A stretch of 37,577 bases of DNA from Planctomycetota bacterium (GCA_021161675.1 JAGHAF010000106.1:1-37577); one strand, 5' to 3'; shown: positions 15,097 to 22,680, counted from the stretch's first letter. Notes: generated from the letters alone by a model not told the origin. Made by a program: numbers and translations.

Positions 15097-15113
15097 AGCA
15101 AGCAACGTGCCAA
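15097..15113 (-). promoter_or_regulatory. Sigma54 (RpoN) -24/-12 promoter of hsp20
   Basis: On the minus strand the bases TTGGCACG-TTGC-TTGCT (15113 to 15097) match the sigma54 consensus YTGGCACG-N4-TTGCW at every position. Transcription would begin near 15085, about 58 bases before the ATG. A TTGACA/TATAAT pair is not evident in the same stretch. Sigma54 promoters require an enhancer-binding activator. Confidence 0.75.
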
Positions 15114-15206
15114 AGTAACGCCCATGACGTAACTCCTTGTTATACCAGCAGGTACGCAAACTCCTGCTTTCAAAGAGGCGCCTGGGAACTGTCAAGAACC
15201 ACCCAA

Positions 15207-15234
15207 TTGGCAAAACCTGCCCGCGCCCTGCCAA
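15207..15234. promoter_or_regulatory. Dyad upstream of hsp20, possible activator site
   Basis: TTGGCA (15207-15212) and TGCCAA (15229-15234) form a perfect 6-bp dyad with a 16-base centre. It lies about 95-120 bases upstream of the -24 element, in the range where sigma54 activators bind. It also lies in the spacer of the divergent RACo-like gene. Function is inferred. Confidence 0.35.
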
Positions 15235-15313
15235 AATGACACCCGCGGGCGATAAATCTCCCTGCCGCGCATCTTCACCGCTGACGACGCCCGAAGTATC
15301 CGGGATATTGGCT

Positions 15314-15343
15314 TTGCTCACGCTCCCTGCATTCAGATATGAT
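15314..15343 (+). promoter_or_regulatory. Possible sigma70-type promoter for the RACo-like gene
   Basis: TTGCTC (15314-15319) and TATGAT (15338-15343) are 18 bases apart, giving a leader of about 75 bases. The match is moderate. Confidence 0.4.
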
Positions 15344-15425
15344 ACGCGTTGCCGTGACGTTAGGGTCGCCGAACCTGCGACCACCAATTCTGTAAGCTCT
15401 TTCATACTCCTTGCCGGAAACAGAC

Positions 15426-17285
15426 ATGACTCACCAGACACATCGCGTAACGTTCGAGCCGGACGGCTGCAACGTGTTCGTTCTGGACGGCGCCACGCTG
15501 GTTGAAGCGGCGGGCCGCGCGGGCATAATCCTGAATCAGCCCTGCGGGGGCGAAGGCGCCTGCGGGAAGTGCCGCGTGGAGGTGTTGGAACACGCCCCGG
15601 AGCCGACACCTTCCGACCGTAAGCATTTCAGCGAACAGGAGCTGGAGCGAGGCTGGCGCCTGGCCTGCCAGCTCCACGTCACCGGCGACATGGTGGTCTC
15701 CATCCCCCAGCAGACGCGCTTCTTCGAGCAAACGGTGCTCACCGAGGGGAAAGGAGCATTCTACCCGTTCGAGCCCAACGTGCGGAAGATATTCATGGAG
15801 CTGCCCTCCCCTTCCGTGGACGACCAGCGCAGCCACCTGGACCGCATCAGGGACGCCGCCGGGCAGGGACCTCTTACGGCGAACCTGGCGCTGATACGCT
15901 CCCTGCCCGGCGTCTTTACCGATGGCGCGGGCGCAGTCACAGCGGTGTTCGAGGGGGGCAAAATCCAGGAGGTCCAGCCGCACGACACAACCGGGACGCT
16001 CTGGGGCGTGGCCTTTGACATCGGCACGACCACGATTGTGGGCGCCCTCATGGACTTACGCACCAGCTCAGGCGCCACCACGGCCGCCGTGGCCGCCCGG
16101 ACAAACCCACAGGTTCACTTCGGCGACGACGTGGTCAGCCGTATCAGCTTCATCGAGAAGGACCCGCAAGGCCTCGAGAAACTCCGCGAGCGTCTGCTGG
16201 TCTGCCTGAACGAGATCATCGCCGAGCTCTGCGAGCAGGCCGGCGCCGAACCCGAATCCATCCACGAAGTCACAGCCGTCGGCAACACAACGATGACCCA
16301 CATCTTCCTCGGCGTCAGCCCCAGCTCCATCGCGCACGCCCCTTACGTGGCCGTGCTGCGAGAGGGCGTGGACGTTAGCGCTCGTCAGGTCGGCCTGCGC
16401 GTGAACCACAACGCCAACCTCTACGCGCTGCCCAACATCGCCTGCTTCGTCGGAAGCGACACGACAGCGCTCATGCTGGCTTCCGGCATGGGACAGCGCC
16501 AGGACATCTGCATGGGCATTGACATCGGCACCAACGGAGAGATCGCGCTGGGCAATCAGGATCGCCTGCTGGCGTGTTCATGCGCGGCGGGACCGGCCTT
16601 CGAGGGCGCTCGCATTCGCTACGGCATGCGCGCCGCCAGCGGCGCCATCGCAGAGGTCGTCATCAACGACGAGATCGAGGTCTCGACCATCGGCGGCGGC
16701 CCCCCCACCGGCGTCTGCGGCAGCGGGCTGATTGACGCCGTCGCCGAACTGCTCAGGGTCGGGATCATCCACGAGACGGGGCGCATCCTTGGCCCTGACG
16801 AGGCGCCCAGGGACCTCGCAGAACCACTGCTCAACGCCCTCACCACATTCGATGGGCAGCCGGCGGTCGTGCTCGCGGCGGCCCATCGCAGCAAGACGGA
16901 ACAACCCATCCTGCTGACCCAGCGGGACATCCGGGAGGTCCAGCTCGCGAAGGCCGCCATACAGGGCGGCATAGGGGTGCTGCTCGACGAGTTCGGGATC
17001 GCCCCCGACGGGCTCACTCAGGTGCTGCTGGCGGGCGGATTCGGCAATTTCATCCACCGCTCCCGGGCGAAGCGAATCGGCCTGCTGCCCCCTATCAGCA
17101 ACGATCGCATCGAGTTCATCGGCAACGCCGCCTGCGCCGGCGCCAAGATCGCCCTGGCGTCCCGAAGCTCCCGCCAGGAGGCCGAGCGCCTGAGCCGCGT
17201 CACAGAGTACGTCGAACTGGCGGGCAGGCCCGACTTCCAGGAGCGCTACACGGAGGCGCTGCTATTCACAAACGCGGAAGGATGA
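15426..17285 (+). CDS. RACo-type protein: 2Fe-2S ferredoxin domain fused to DUF4445/ASKHA ATPase
   Basis: 619 residues from ATG 15426; a TTG at 15411 would add five. The N-terminal ferredoxin has Cys40, Cys46, Cys49 and Cys81 (PCGGEGACGKCRVEV; LACQ), a plant-type 2Fe-2S site. From about residue 195 the ASKHA fold begins with VAFDIGTTTIVGALMDL, followed by AVGNTTMTHIFLGV, MGIDIGTNGEIALGN, CSCAAGPAFEGARI, GVCGSGLIDAVAELL and VLLAGGFGNFI. This is the layout of RACo, the ATP-dependent reductive activator that returns inactive Co(II) corrinoid proteins to Co(I) for methyl transfer. No corrinoid protein, methyltransferase or vitamin B12 gene is nearby, so the partner must be encoded elsewhere. Confidence 0.92.
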   Translation: MTHQTHRVTFEPDGCNVFVLDGATLVEAAGRAGIILNQPCGGEGACGKCRVEVLEHAPEPTPSDRKHFSEQELERGWRLACQLHVTGDMVVSIPQQTRFFEQTVLTEGKGAFYPFEPNVRKIFMELPSPSVDDQRSHLDRIRDAAGQGPLTANLALIRSLPGVFTDGAGAVTAVFEGGKIQEVQPHDTTGTLWGVAFDIGTTTIVGALMDLRTSSGATTAAVAARTNPQVHFGDDVVSRISFIEKDPQGLEKLRERLLVCLNEIIAELCEQAGAEPESIHEVTAVGNTTMTHIFLGVSPSSIAHAPYVAVLREGVDVSARQVGLRVNHNANLYALPNIACFVGSDTTALMLASGMGQRQDICMGIDIGTNGEIALGNQDRLLACSCAAGPAFEGARIRYGMRAASGAIAEVVINDEIEVSTIGGGPPTGVCGSGLIDAVAELLRVGIIHETGRILGPDEAPRDLAEPLLNALTTFDGQPAVVLAAAHRSKTEQPILLTQRDIREVQLAKAAIQGGIGVLLDEFGIAPDGLTQVLLAGGFGNFIHRSRAKRIGLLPPISNDRIEFIGNAACAGAKIALASRSSRQEAERLSRVTEYVELAGRPDFQERYTEALLFTNAEG

Positions 17286-17303
17286 GGGCAAAGCGGAAAT
17301 GCT

Positions 17304-17385
17304 CAATGTCCAATGTCGAAGTATGCTGCATCGCTTTCCCCTCTTCTGCCTTGGTCCTTGATCGTTGATCTTCGACCAATGATCT
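17304..17385. repeat. Degenerate heptamer arrays between RACo-like gene and frr
   Basis: The 100-base convergent spacer holds CAATGTC twice in tandem (17304-17317) and a run of five degenerate 7-mers around TTGATCN (17351-17385: TTGGTCC, TTGATCG, TTGATCT, TCGACCA, ATGATCT). No hairpin terminator was seen for either gene. Confidence 0.5.
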
Positions 17386-17946
17386 TCAGACCCGCATAAC
17401 GTCTTCCTTTTTCTTCTCCAGGATATCCGCCACTTCGCCTTCATATTTGTCGGTCAGGTCCTGCACATCCTCCTTGGCGCGGCGGCAGGCATCCTCGCTG
17501 ACGTTGGATTCTTTCTCATCCCTATCAATACTGCGGTTGCCGTCCCGGCGGACGTTGCGGATGGCCACGCGGGCCTCTTCACCCAGACGCCTGACGCGGG
17601 CGACCAGTTGCTCGCGTCGCTCCTGGCTCAGCGGGGGCACGGCGAGGCGGATCACCCTGCCGTCGTTCTGCGGATTAATGCCCACGTCGCTGGCCTGTAT
17701 GGCCTTCTCGATGTCTCCCAGCGAAGCGGGATCGTAGGGCTTGATAACGATGAGTTGCGGATCGGGCACGGCAATCTGGCAGAGCTGGTTCAGCGGCGTC
17801 TGTGAGCCGTAGTAATCAACCCGTATCTTCTCCACCAATCCCGCGCTGGCGGTCCCGGTTCGGACACCGCGCAAGTTGTCCCGCAACACCTCGACCGCCT
17901 TCTCCATGCGCAGTTCCGTGTCCAGAAGGATTTCATCAAGCGCCAT
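17386..17946 (-). CDS. frr: Ribosome recycling factor
   Basis: RRF, with EF-G, splits post-termination ribosomes for reuse. At 186 residues it is the standard length. The N-terminal helix carries LRDNLRGVRTGTASAGLVEKI, followed by IRVDYYGSQTPLNQLCQIAVPD, the domain II/III core IKPYDPASLGDIEKAI and NDGRVIRLAVPPLSQERREQL, and the RNVRRDGNRSI arginine patch. It is the last gene of the rpsB-tsf-pyrH-frr operon. Its ATG sits one base after the pyrH stop, and its ribosome site (GGGAG) lies inside the end of pyrH, so translation is likely coupled. Confidence 0.97.
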   Translation of the reverse strand: MALDEILLDTELRMEKAVEVLRDNLRGVRTGTASAGLVEKIRVDYYGSQTPLNQLCQIAVPDPQLIVIKPYDPASLGDIEKAIQASDVGINPQNDGRVIRLAVPPLSQERREQLVARVRRLGEEARVAIRNVRRDGNRSIDRDEKESNVSEDACRRAKEDVQDLTDKYEGEVADILEKKKEDVMRV

Positions 17947-17947
17947 C

Positions 17948-18670
17948 TTATTGGCTCCCTATAAGTGTCCCAATGTTCTCGCCCGCGATCGCCCTGCCGA
18001 TGTTGCCGCGGACCGAATAGTCGAAGACGCGAATGGGAATAGAATGCTCCATGCACAGTGAAATCGCCGCCAGGTCCATCACCGCCAGCCGGCGCTCAAG
18101 CACATCCTGGTAGGAAAGGCGCTCGAACCGCTCCGCCCCGGGGTCCTTCTCCGGGTCGGCCGAGTAGACGCCGTCCACCCTTGTGGCCTTCAGCAGCAAG
18201 CCGGCGCCCAGCTCCACGGCGCGCAGCGCGGCAGCGGTGTCGGTGGTGAATAGTGGATTGCCCGTGCCGCCCGCCAGGAGCACTACCTTGCCCCCTTCCA
18301 TGTCCTGGATGCAGCGGGCGCGGGAAAACTTCTCGGCCAGGGCGCCAACCTCGATAGCGCAATAGTGGCTCGCGGGCACGCCGCGGCGGAGAAACTGCGC
18401 CCTCAACACCAACACGTTAACGGCTGTGGCGAACATACCGGCATAATCCGCCAGCAAGCGCCCCTCTCCCTCTCTGACAAGCGCCGCCCCGCGGATCATG
18501 TTCCCTCCGCCGAGCACAACCGCCAACTGGGACCCGCGCTGAAGCGCGGCGGCCAGCTCCTCGGCTATGAAGGACAGCGCCTCCTGCTGAAAGGGCTTGT
18601 CGCCCCGGCCGGAGAATACACCCCCGCTCAGCTTCAATAAGACGCGCCGCTCTGCAGGCTCTCGTCCCAT
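17948..18670 (-). CDS. pyrH: UMP kinase
   Basis: Bacterial hexameric UMP kinase makes UDP and is allosterically tuned by GTP and UTP. The 240-residue product shows VLLKLSGGVFSG at the N-terminus (compare LKLSGE), LAVVLGGGNMIRG near residue 50, ADYAGMFATAVNVLVLR near 73-90, VLLAGGTGNPLFTTDTAAALRA near 130-150, and KATRVDGVYSADPEKDPGA near 158-176. LSGG replaces the commoner LSGE. It sits third in the conserved operon, 39 bases after tsf, with the spacer holding a short dispersed repeat. Confidence 0.96.
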   Translation of the reverse strand: MGREPAERRVLLKLSGGVFSGRGDKPFQQEALSFIAEELAAALQRGSQLAVVLGGGNMIRGAALVREGEGRLLADYAGMFATAVNVLVLRAQFLRRGVPASHYCAIEVGALAEKFSRARCIQDMEGGKVVLLAGGTGNPLFTTDTAAALRAVELGAGLLLKATRVDGVYSADPEKDPGAERFERLSYQDVLERRLAVMDLAAISLCMEHSIPIRVFDYSVRGNIGRAIAGENIGTLIGSQ

Positions 18671-18687
18671 AGTCGGGCGACCTTCCC

Positions 18688-18699
18688 TTCGACAGGCTC
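18688..18699 (-). repeat. Short dispersed repeat, copy 2
   Basis: TTCGACAGGCTC in the tsf-pyrH spacer is the inverse of the copy at 10252-10263. It lies next to the pyrH ribosome site region, so it could affect translation if it folds. Confidence 0.4.
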
Positions 18700-18709
18700 G
18701 GGCCGGCGA

Positions 18710-19297
18710 CTACCGACCCAGCTCAAGCCGCACGAATCGCTGCACCTTTATGTTCTCGCCGAGTATGGCGATCGCTTCGTCCACAATGTCCTGGACTTTT
18801 CTGTCCTCATCCCGGATATAGGGCTGCTGCAGCAGGCAGACCTCTTCGTAGAACTTCTCCAGCTTGCCCTCTATGATCTTGTCCCGGATTTGTTGCGGCT
18901 TGTCGGCAAACTGTCCGAGATAGATATTGCGTTCCTGCTCGATGGTGTCGGCGGGCAGGTCTTTGGGCGTCACCGCTTCGGGGCCGGTGGCCGCGACCTG
19001 CATGGCGAGTTCCTTGCCCAGTTTCACAAATTCTTCACTGCGAGCGACAAAGTCGGTCTCACAGGCGAGCTCCACCAGGACGCCGATGCGGCCGTTGCCA
19101 TGGATGTATGAGAAGACTGCGCCCTCGCTGGTTTCTCTGCCGCTCTTGCCGCGCGCCGTGGCCAGGCCCTTCTCGCGCAAAAGGCTGCGGGCCTTCTCCA
19201 CGTCGCCTTCGGCTTGAACCAGCGCGCGTTTGCAGTCCATCAGGCCCGCTCCCGTTTTCTCGCGCAGAGCCTTAACCTGTTGGGCCGATATGTCCAT
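18710..19297 (-). CDS. tsf: Elongation factor Ts
   Basis: EF-Ts releases GDP from EF-Tu. The start is ATG 19297, 8 bases after AGGAG; a TTG one codon earlier is less likely. The 195-residue protein begins with the family signature (ISAQQVKALREKTGAGLMDCKRAL, shown here split: VKALREKTGAGLMDCK) and then GDVEKARSLLREKGLATARGK. The core retains IGVLVELACETDFVARSEEF, the TDFVAR loop that displaces magnesium on EF-Tu. It is shorter than the roughly 280 residues of the E. coli protein, lacking the duplicated core half, as in thermophile-type and many other bacterial EF-Ts. It follows rpsB by 54 bases. Confidence 0.96.
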   Translation of the reverse strand: MDISAQQVKALREKTGAGLMDCKRALVQAEGDVEKARSLLREKGLATARGKSGRETSEGAVFSYIHGNGRIGVLVELACETDFVARSEEFVKLGKELAMQVAATGPEAVTPKDLPADTIEQERNIYLGQFADKPQQIRDKIIEGKLEKFYEEVCLLQQPYIRDEDRKVQDIVDEAIAILGENIKVQRFVRLELGR

Positions 19298-19351
19298 CAA
19301 TCGCTCTCCTAATTATGTGCTGATCAAAGTAACTTGACGATTACAATGAAA

Positions 19352-20278
19352 TCAGTCGGATTCCGTTTCTTCTGCCGGCTGTGTGACGAGTTCGATCTCT
19401 TCGGGCTCTTCTTCCGACTGCTCCGCCGGCTCCTCGGCAGGTTCGTCTTCCTTCTTCTCCCCCGCCGCGGGTTCGGCTTGCGGCGTTTCGGGTTGCTCGA
19501 CGGCGGGTTCTTCGGCCTCGGGCTGCGGGGTCTCGGATTGCTCGGAGGCGGGTTCTTCGGCCTCAGGCTGCTGGCGAACGGGGCCGTGTCCAGACGACCC
19601 TTCCATACCCTCAAGCACGGCGTCCGCCATGGTCCGCAGGAATACCTCTATGGCCGCGATGGAATCGTCGTTGCCGGGCACCACCACGTCAAGCTCGTCC
19701 GGGTTCCCATCGGTGTCCACGAGCCCGATGATGGGGATTCTGAGCTTCATGGCCTCCCGCACGGCTATGCGTTCCCGCTTGGGATCAACGACGATCAACA
19801 GCCCGGGCAGGCGGTCCATCTCGCGCACGCCGCCCAGGTTGCGGATTATTTTGCGCTTCTCGCGCCGGAGCGAGGAGATCATCTTCTTGCTGTACATCCC
19901 CATGTCCCCGGTTCTTTCCAGTTCTTCCAGCTCGTCCAGGCGTTCCAGGCGGCTGCGGATGGTCACGTAGTTGGTGAGCAATCCCCCCGGCCATCGTTCC
20001 GCCACGTACGACATGCCGCAGCGTTGCGACTCGCGCACGATCAGGTGGTACGCCTGCTTCTTGGTGCCCACGAAGAGGACGTACGCGCCTTGAGAAGCCA
20101 CCGCCTTCGCCAGGCGCCGCCCCACAATGAGCCCCTTCAACGTCTCTCGCAGATCAATGATGTGAATCTGGTTGCGCCGCTTGAAGATGAACGGCTTCAT
20201 CTTGGGATTCCACCGGCTGCTCCGATGGCCGAAGTGAAACCCCGCCTTGATAAGGTCTCGGATGCTTTGCTGTTCCAA
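19352..20278 (-). CDS. rpsB: 30S ribosomal protein S2 with long acidic C-terminal tail
   Basis: I place the start at TTG 20278, because AAGGAG lies 6 bases upstream and the product then begins 9 residues before LIKAGFHFGHRSSRWNPKM, as normal S2 does. ATG 20299, seven codons earlier, has no ribosome site and would place AAGGAG inside the gene. The S2 core (about 1-230) shows PFIFKRRNQIHIIDL, VLFVGTKKQA, RWPGGLLTNY, LPGLLIVVDP and IPIIGLVDTDGNPD. After it comes a tail of about 75 residues made of repeated E-P-E/A-E-E-P-Q units, far beyond the usual length. S2 is essential for 30S assembly. It leads the operon with tsf, pyrH and frr. Confidence 0.93.
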   Translation of the reverse strand: MEQQSIRDLIKAGFHFGHRSSRWNPKMKPFIFKRRNQIHIIDLRETLKGLIVGRRLAKAVASQGAYVLFVGTKKQAYHLIVRESQRCGMSYVAERWPGGLLTNYVTIRSRLERLDELEELERTGDMGMYSKKMISSLRREKRKIIRNLGGVREMDRLPGLLIVVDPKRERIAVREAMKLRIPIIGLVDTDGNPDELDVVVPGNDDSIAAIEVFLRTMADAVLEGMEGSSGHGPVRQQPEAEEPASEQSETPQPEAEEPAVEQPETPQAEPAAGEKKEDEPAEEPAEQSEEEPEEIELVTQPAEETESD

Positions 20279-20344
20279 GCTTTTCTCCTTGAATGGCATA
20301 TGCTGTTTTGAGAAGAATGAGCCCGCCTCCCGCGACCGCAGGAT

Positions 20345-20386
20345 CGGGGCACAGCGCCAGCATATTCTTTCACGCATGGCGCCCCG
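20345..20386 (-). promoter_or_regulatory. Hairpin in the rpsB leader RNA, possible S2 autoregulatory element
   Basis: Between the rpsB promoter and start is a leader of about 160 bases. GCGCCA-(T)GC and GCTGGCGC pair around an A-rich loop (GTGAAAGAATAT), with an outer CGGG/CCCG helix and an asymmetric bulge. S2 leaders in other bacteria are known to bind S2 and repress the operon. That this one does so is inference from position and structure. Confidence 0.4.
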
Positions 20387-20446
20387 CAGGACAAAGCGAG
20401 CTGCGATCCGCAAGGAAATGAACATCCTGCCGCAAAGAACAACCCA

Positions 20447-20475
20447 AATATACGTTACACCTCTTCTCATGTCAA
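20447..20475 (-). promoter_or_regulatory. Strong sigma70-type promoter of the rpsB operon
   Basis: On the minus strand, TTGACA (20475-20470), a 17-base spacer and TATATT (20452-20447). A perfect -35 with ideal spacing fits a highly expressed ribosomal operon. It is back to back with the galE promoter. Confidence 0.75.
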
Positions 20476-20497
20476 GGATACGCAACCACGGGCATGT

Positions 20498-20527
20498 TTG
20501 CGACCCGGCAATCTCGGTGGGTATAAT
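20498..20527 (+). promoter_or_regulatory. Sigma70-type promoter of galE
   Basis: TTGCGA (20498-20503), 18-base spacer and TATAAT (20522-20527). The sequence TATAATCGGCTCT is identical to that at the 11555-11582 promoter. The two -35 elements of the divergent pair are only 22 bases apart. Confidence 0.6.
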
Positions 20528-20580
20528 CGGCTCTGCTGCGAGCCTCGAAAAAGCGCCTTGCGGGAGAGGAGAGCGTGAAC

Positions 20581-21573
20581 ATGAATGTGCTGGTAACTGG
20601 TGGGGCGGGCTACGTGGGCAGTCACGTCCTGCCCGAACTGCGCCGCGCGGGCCACAATCCGGTGGTCTTCGACAACCTGTCCGAAGGACACCGCCGGGCC
20701 GTGGCCGACACGCCCTTCATCAAGGGCGACCTGGCAAGCGATGAGCAGATCGCCGACGCCCTGGCACGCAGCCGCGCCGATGCGGTGATGCACTTCGCCG
20801 CCCGCGCTTACGTGGGCGAATCTGTCGAGAAGCCGCAAGAATACTATTTCAACAACGTCGCGGGCGCCCTTCGGCTGCTGCGGGCCATGCTCAGCCGGGG
20901 CGTGAAGCGGCTGGTCTTCTCCAGTTCCTGCTGCATATACGGCGTCCCGCAGACTGTGCCCATCACCGAGGATTTCCGAATCCAGCCGATCAATCCGTAC
21001 GGTCGCACGAAGGCCATCGTGGAAGATATCCTTTCCGACTACGCGCGCGCCTATGGCCTGCGCTATGCTTCCCTGAGGTATTTCAACGCTTCCGGCGCCG
21101 CCGCCGACGGCAGCATCGGCGAGGACCACGACCCCGAGACCCACCTTATCCCAATTGCGATTCAGGCCGCGCTCGGCCGGCGCGACGGCGTCTCCGTCTA
21201 CGGCTCCGACTACCCCACCCCGGACGGCACGTGCATCCGGGACTACGTGCACGTGCTGGACCTGGCCACGGCGCACGTAATGGCCCTCGAGGCGCTGGAG
21301 GACAGCCCGGTCCAGATATTCAACCTCAGCACGGGGCAGGGGCATTCCGTTCGGGAGGTCATTCAGACGGTGAAGCAGGTGGCCGGCCGTGATTTCAAGG
21401 TCGAAGAGGCGCCACGGCGCCACGGGGACGCTCCGGCCCTGGTGGGGTCCTCGGAGAGAATACGCGCCGAACTCGGATGGCAACCCCGCTCCAGCTCGCT
21501 GGACGAGATAATCACCAGCGCCTGGCGCTGGCACAGCGCGCATCCCGACGGCTTCCAAGAAGAAAAGGGGTAG
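20581..21573 (+). CDS. galE: UDP-glucose 4-epimerase
   Basis: An extended short-chain dehydrogenase interconverting UDP-glucose and UDP-galactose for polysaccharide synthesis or galactose use. From ATG 20581 (GGAG about 9 bases upstream; a GTG two codons earlier is possible) it is 330 residues. It has MNVLVTGGAGYVGSHVLPEL (NAD-binding GxxGxxG), FDNLSEGHRRAV, VFSSSCCIYGVP with the catalytic serine, and PYGRTKAIVEDIL with the YxxxK pair. RYFNASGAAADGSIGEDHDPE and PDGTCIRDYVHVLDLA are the GalE-specific signatures. It is transcribed alone away from rpsB; no partner galactose genes are present. Confidence 0.95.
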   Translation: MNVLVTGGAGYVGSHVLPELRRAGHNPVVFDNLSEGHRRAVADTPFIKGDLASDEQIADALARSRADAVMHFAARAYVGESVEKPQEYYFNNVAGALRLLRAMLSRGVKRLVFSSSCCIYGVPQTVPITEDFRIQPINPYGRTKAIVEDILSDYARAYGLRYASLRYFNASGAAADGSIGEDHDPETHLIPIAIQAALGRRDGVSVYGSDYPTPDGTCIRDYVHVLDLATAHVMALEALEDSPVQIFNLSTGQGHSVREVIQTVKQVAGRDFKVEEAPRRHGDAPALVGSSERIRAELGWQPRSSSLDEIITSAWRWHSAHPDGFQEEKG

Positions 21574-22107
21574 CGCCAGGGATGGCGCAGGAACATTCTC
21601 CACTTATGCAGGACTATTGGATATATGGACAAGGCCAGCGAGAGGCCGCAGGCAAAGCGGCGCATTGCCTGTTACGAGGAAATTGACTCCCGGGCGAAGC
21701 GCTGCCCCCCTTGCCGCACCCCGCAGACGCGAGTGTCAAGTCAGGCCGCGCCCTGACACGTGGACCGCAGGCCGACAGAAACATGGCGATGCGCACGACA
21801 CTTAGCCCGGATATTTCACGAGCCTTTTCCGGATTCGTCTGCAACTCTTTACAGGGAAAGGAGTTCCGCCTCGAAAGGCCCCCAATGAGAAATGACACAC
21901 TGTTGACGCCCAGCGAGGCGATTCTGCTCTCAGGCAAGCCCGCACAAGCGAGCTTGCGCAGGCGTGCCCATAGGCGCGTCGAGGATAGGCGAGTGGGGAG
22001 GGCGCACCATGAGGGCAAAAGCGCCCGCTGGAGGGGAAAGGCTGGTGAAATATCCGGGCCAGGCTTAGCACCAGGGGCCCATTCCCATTCCAGGCGCGCC
22101 CTGACCG
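21574..22107. other. 534-base intergenic spacer
   Basis: I see no credible gene here: the short open frames lack ribosome sites and family resemblance. The main structure is a pair of inverted repeats at 21805-21824 and 22040-22059. No terminator with a T-run was found after galE. Confidence 0.6.
21805..22059. repeat. 255-base element bounded by about 20-bp inverted repeats (MITE-like)
   Basis: The left end, GCCCGGATATTTCACGAGCC, matches the reverse complement of 22040-22059 at 19 of 20 positions, and similarity continues a few bases inward (TTTYCC). The core CCCGGATATTTCA appears a third time at 32758-32770. The interior has no coding signal. A small non-autonomous transposable element is plausible; target-site duplications are not obvious. 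Confidence 0.45.
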
Positions 22108-22680
22108 TTACGGGTCCGCCAACGCGCGAATCGCTTTCACCACGGCGTCGGAAAGGACTTCGTAGCCGAATTCGCTCATGTGGCACCCGTCGTCAGAAAG
22201 ACACCTGGCGAAATCGTTGCGGACGATGACCTCGTGCAGGTCGTTCACGGTCACCCCCCTGCGGTGCGCGATCTCGAGGGCGGCGGCATTATATTTCTCG
22301 ATTTCGGCCTCCGCACGAACTTTCCACTCTGCCTTCGGCTTGCTCTGGTCGGGCGTATAAAGGGGCGTCGTGGAGGCCCAGATCATTCTCGTGTTCCCGA
22401 GTTGCTGAACACCAGTGATAAACCGCTCCAGGCAGAGCCGGTACTGAGCAAGAAGAATGCGATGCTGTCCATCGGGCTGGATCCAGGCATCGTGAATGCC
22501 GAAGTTGACGTGCACTATGTCCGGGTTCTGATCGGCCACCCATGGCTGAAAATGATCAAGGGACCAAAAACTGTGGCCGCAGTTTTCGGTCGGACCCCAG
22601 ACATCGTGCTCTTCACACTTTTTCACCACAAGGGGCTCATACCCCATCCGAATGGAATCGCCTATCAGGACAACCTTCAT
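22108..22680 (-). CDS. SGNH/GDSL-family hydrolase
   Basis: 190 residues from ATG 22680 with AAGGAGG upstream. Block I is VVLIGDSIRMGY with the nucleophilic serine, block III is HVNFGIHDAW (GxND reads GIHD, histidine for asparagine), and block V is LSDDGCHMSEFGYEVLSDAV with the catalytic Asp and His (D--H). An oxyanion-hole glycine is expected around NCGHSFWSL. There is no signal peptide, so it probably acts in the cytoplasm as an esterase, possibly a carbohydrate deacetylase. It lies 124 bases downstream of the isomerase-like gene on the same strand, which suits a role on sugar esters. The block III change from asparagine to histidine is unusual but seen in some members. Confidence 0.85.
   Translation of the reverse strand: MKVVLIGDSIRMGYEPLVVKKCEEHDVWGPTENCGHSFWSLDHFQPWVADQNPDIVHVNFGIHDAWIQPDGQHRILLAQYRLCLERFITGVQQLGNTRMIWASTTPLYTPDQSKPKAEWKVRAEAEIEKYNAAALEIAHRRGVTVNDLHEVIVRNDFARCLSDDGCHMSEFGYEVLSDAVVKAIRALADP

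Noticed and set aside
20467..21603. A 378-codon minus-strand open frame opposite galE
   Set aside because: galE has all catalytic motifs on the plus strand; the antisense product has none.
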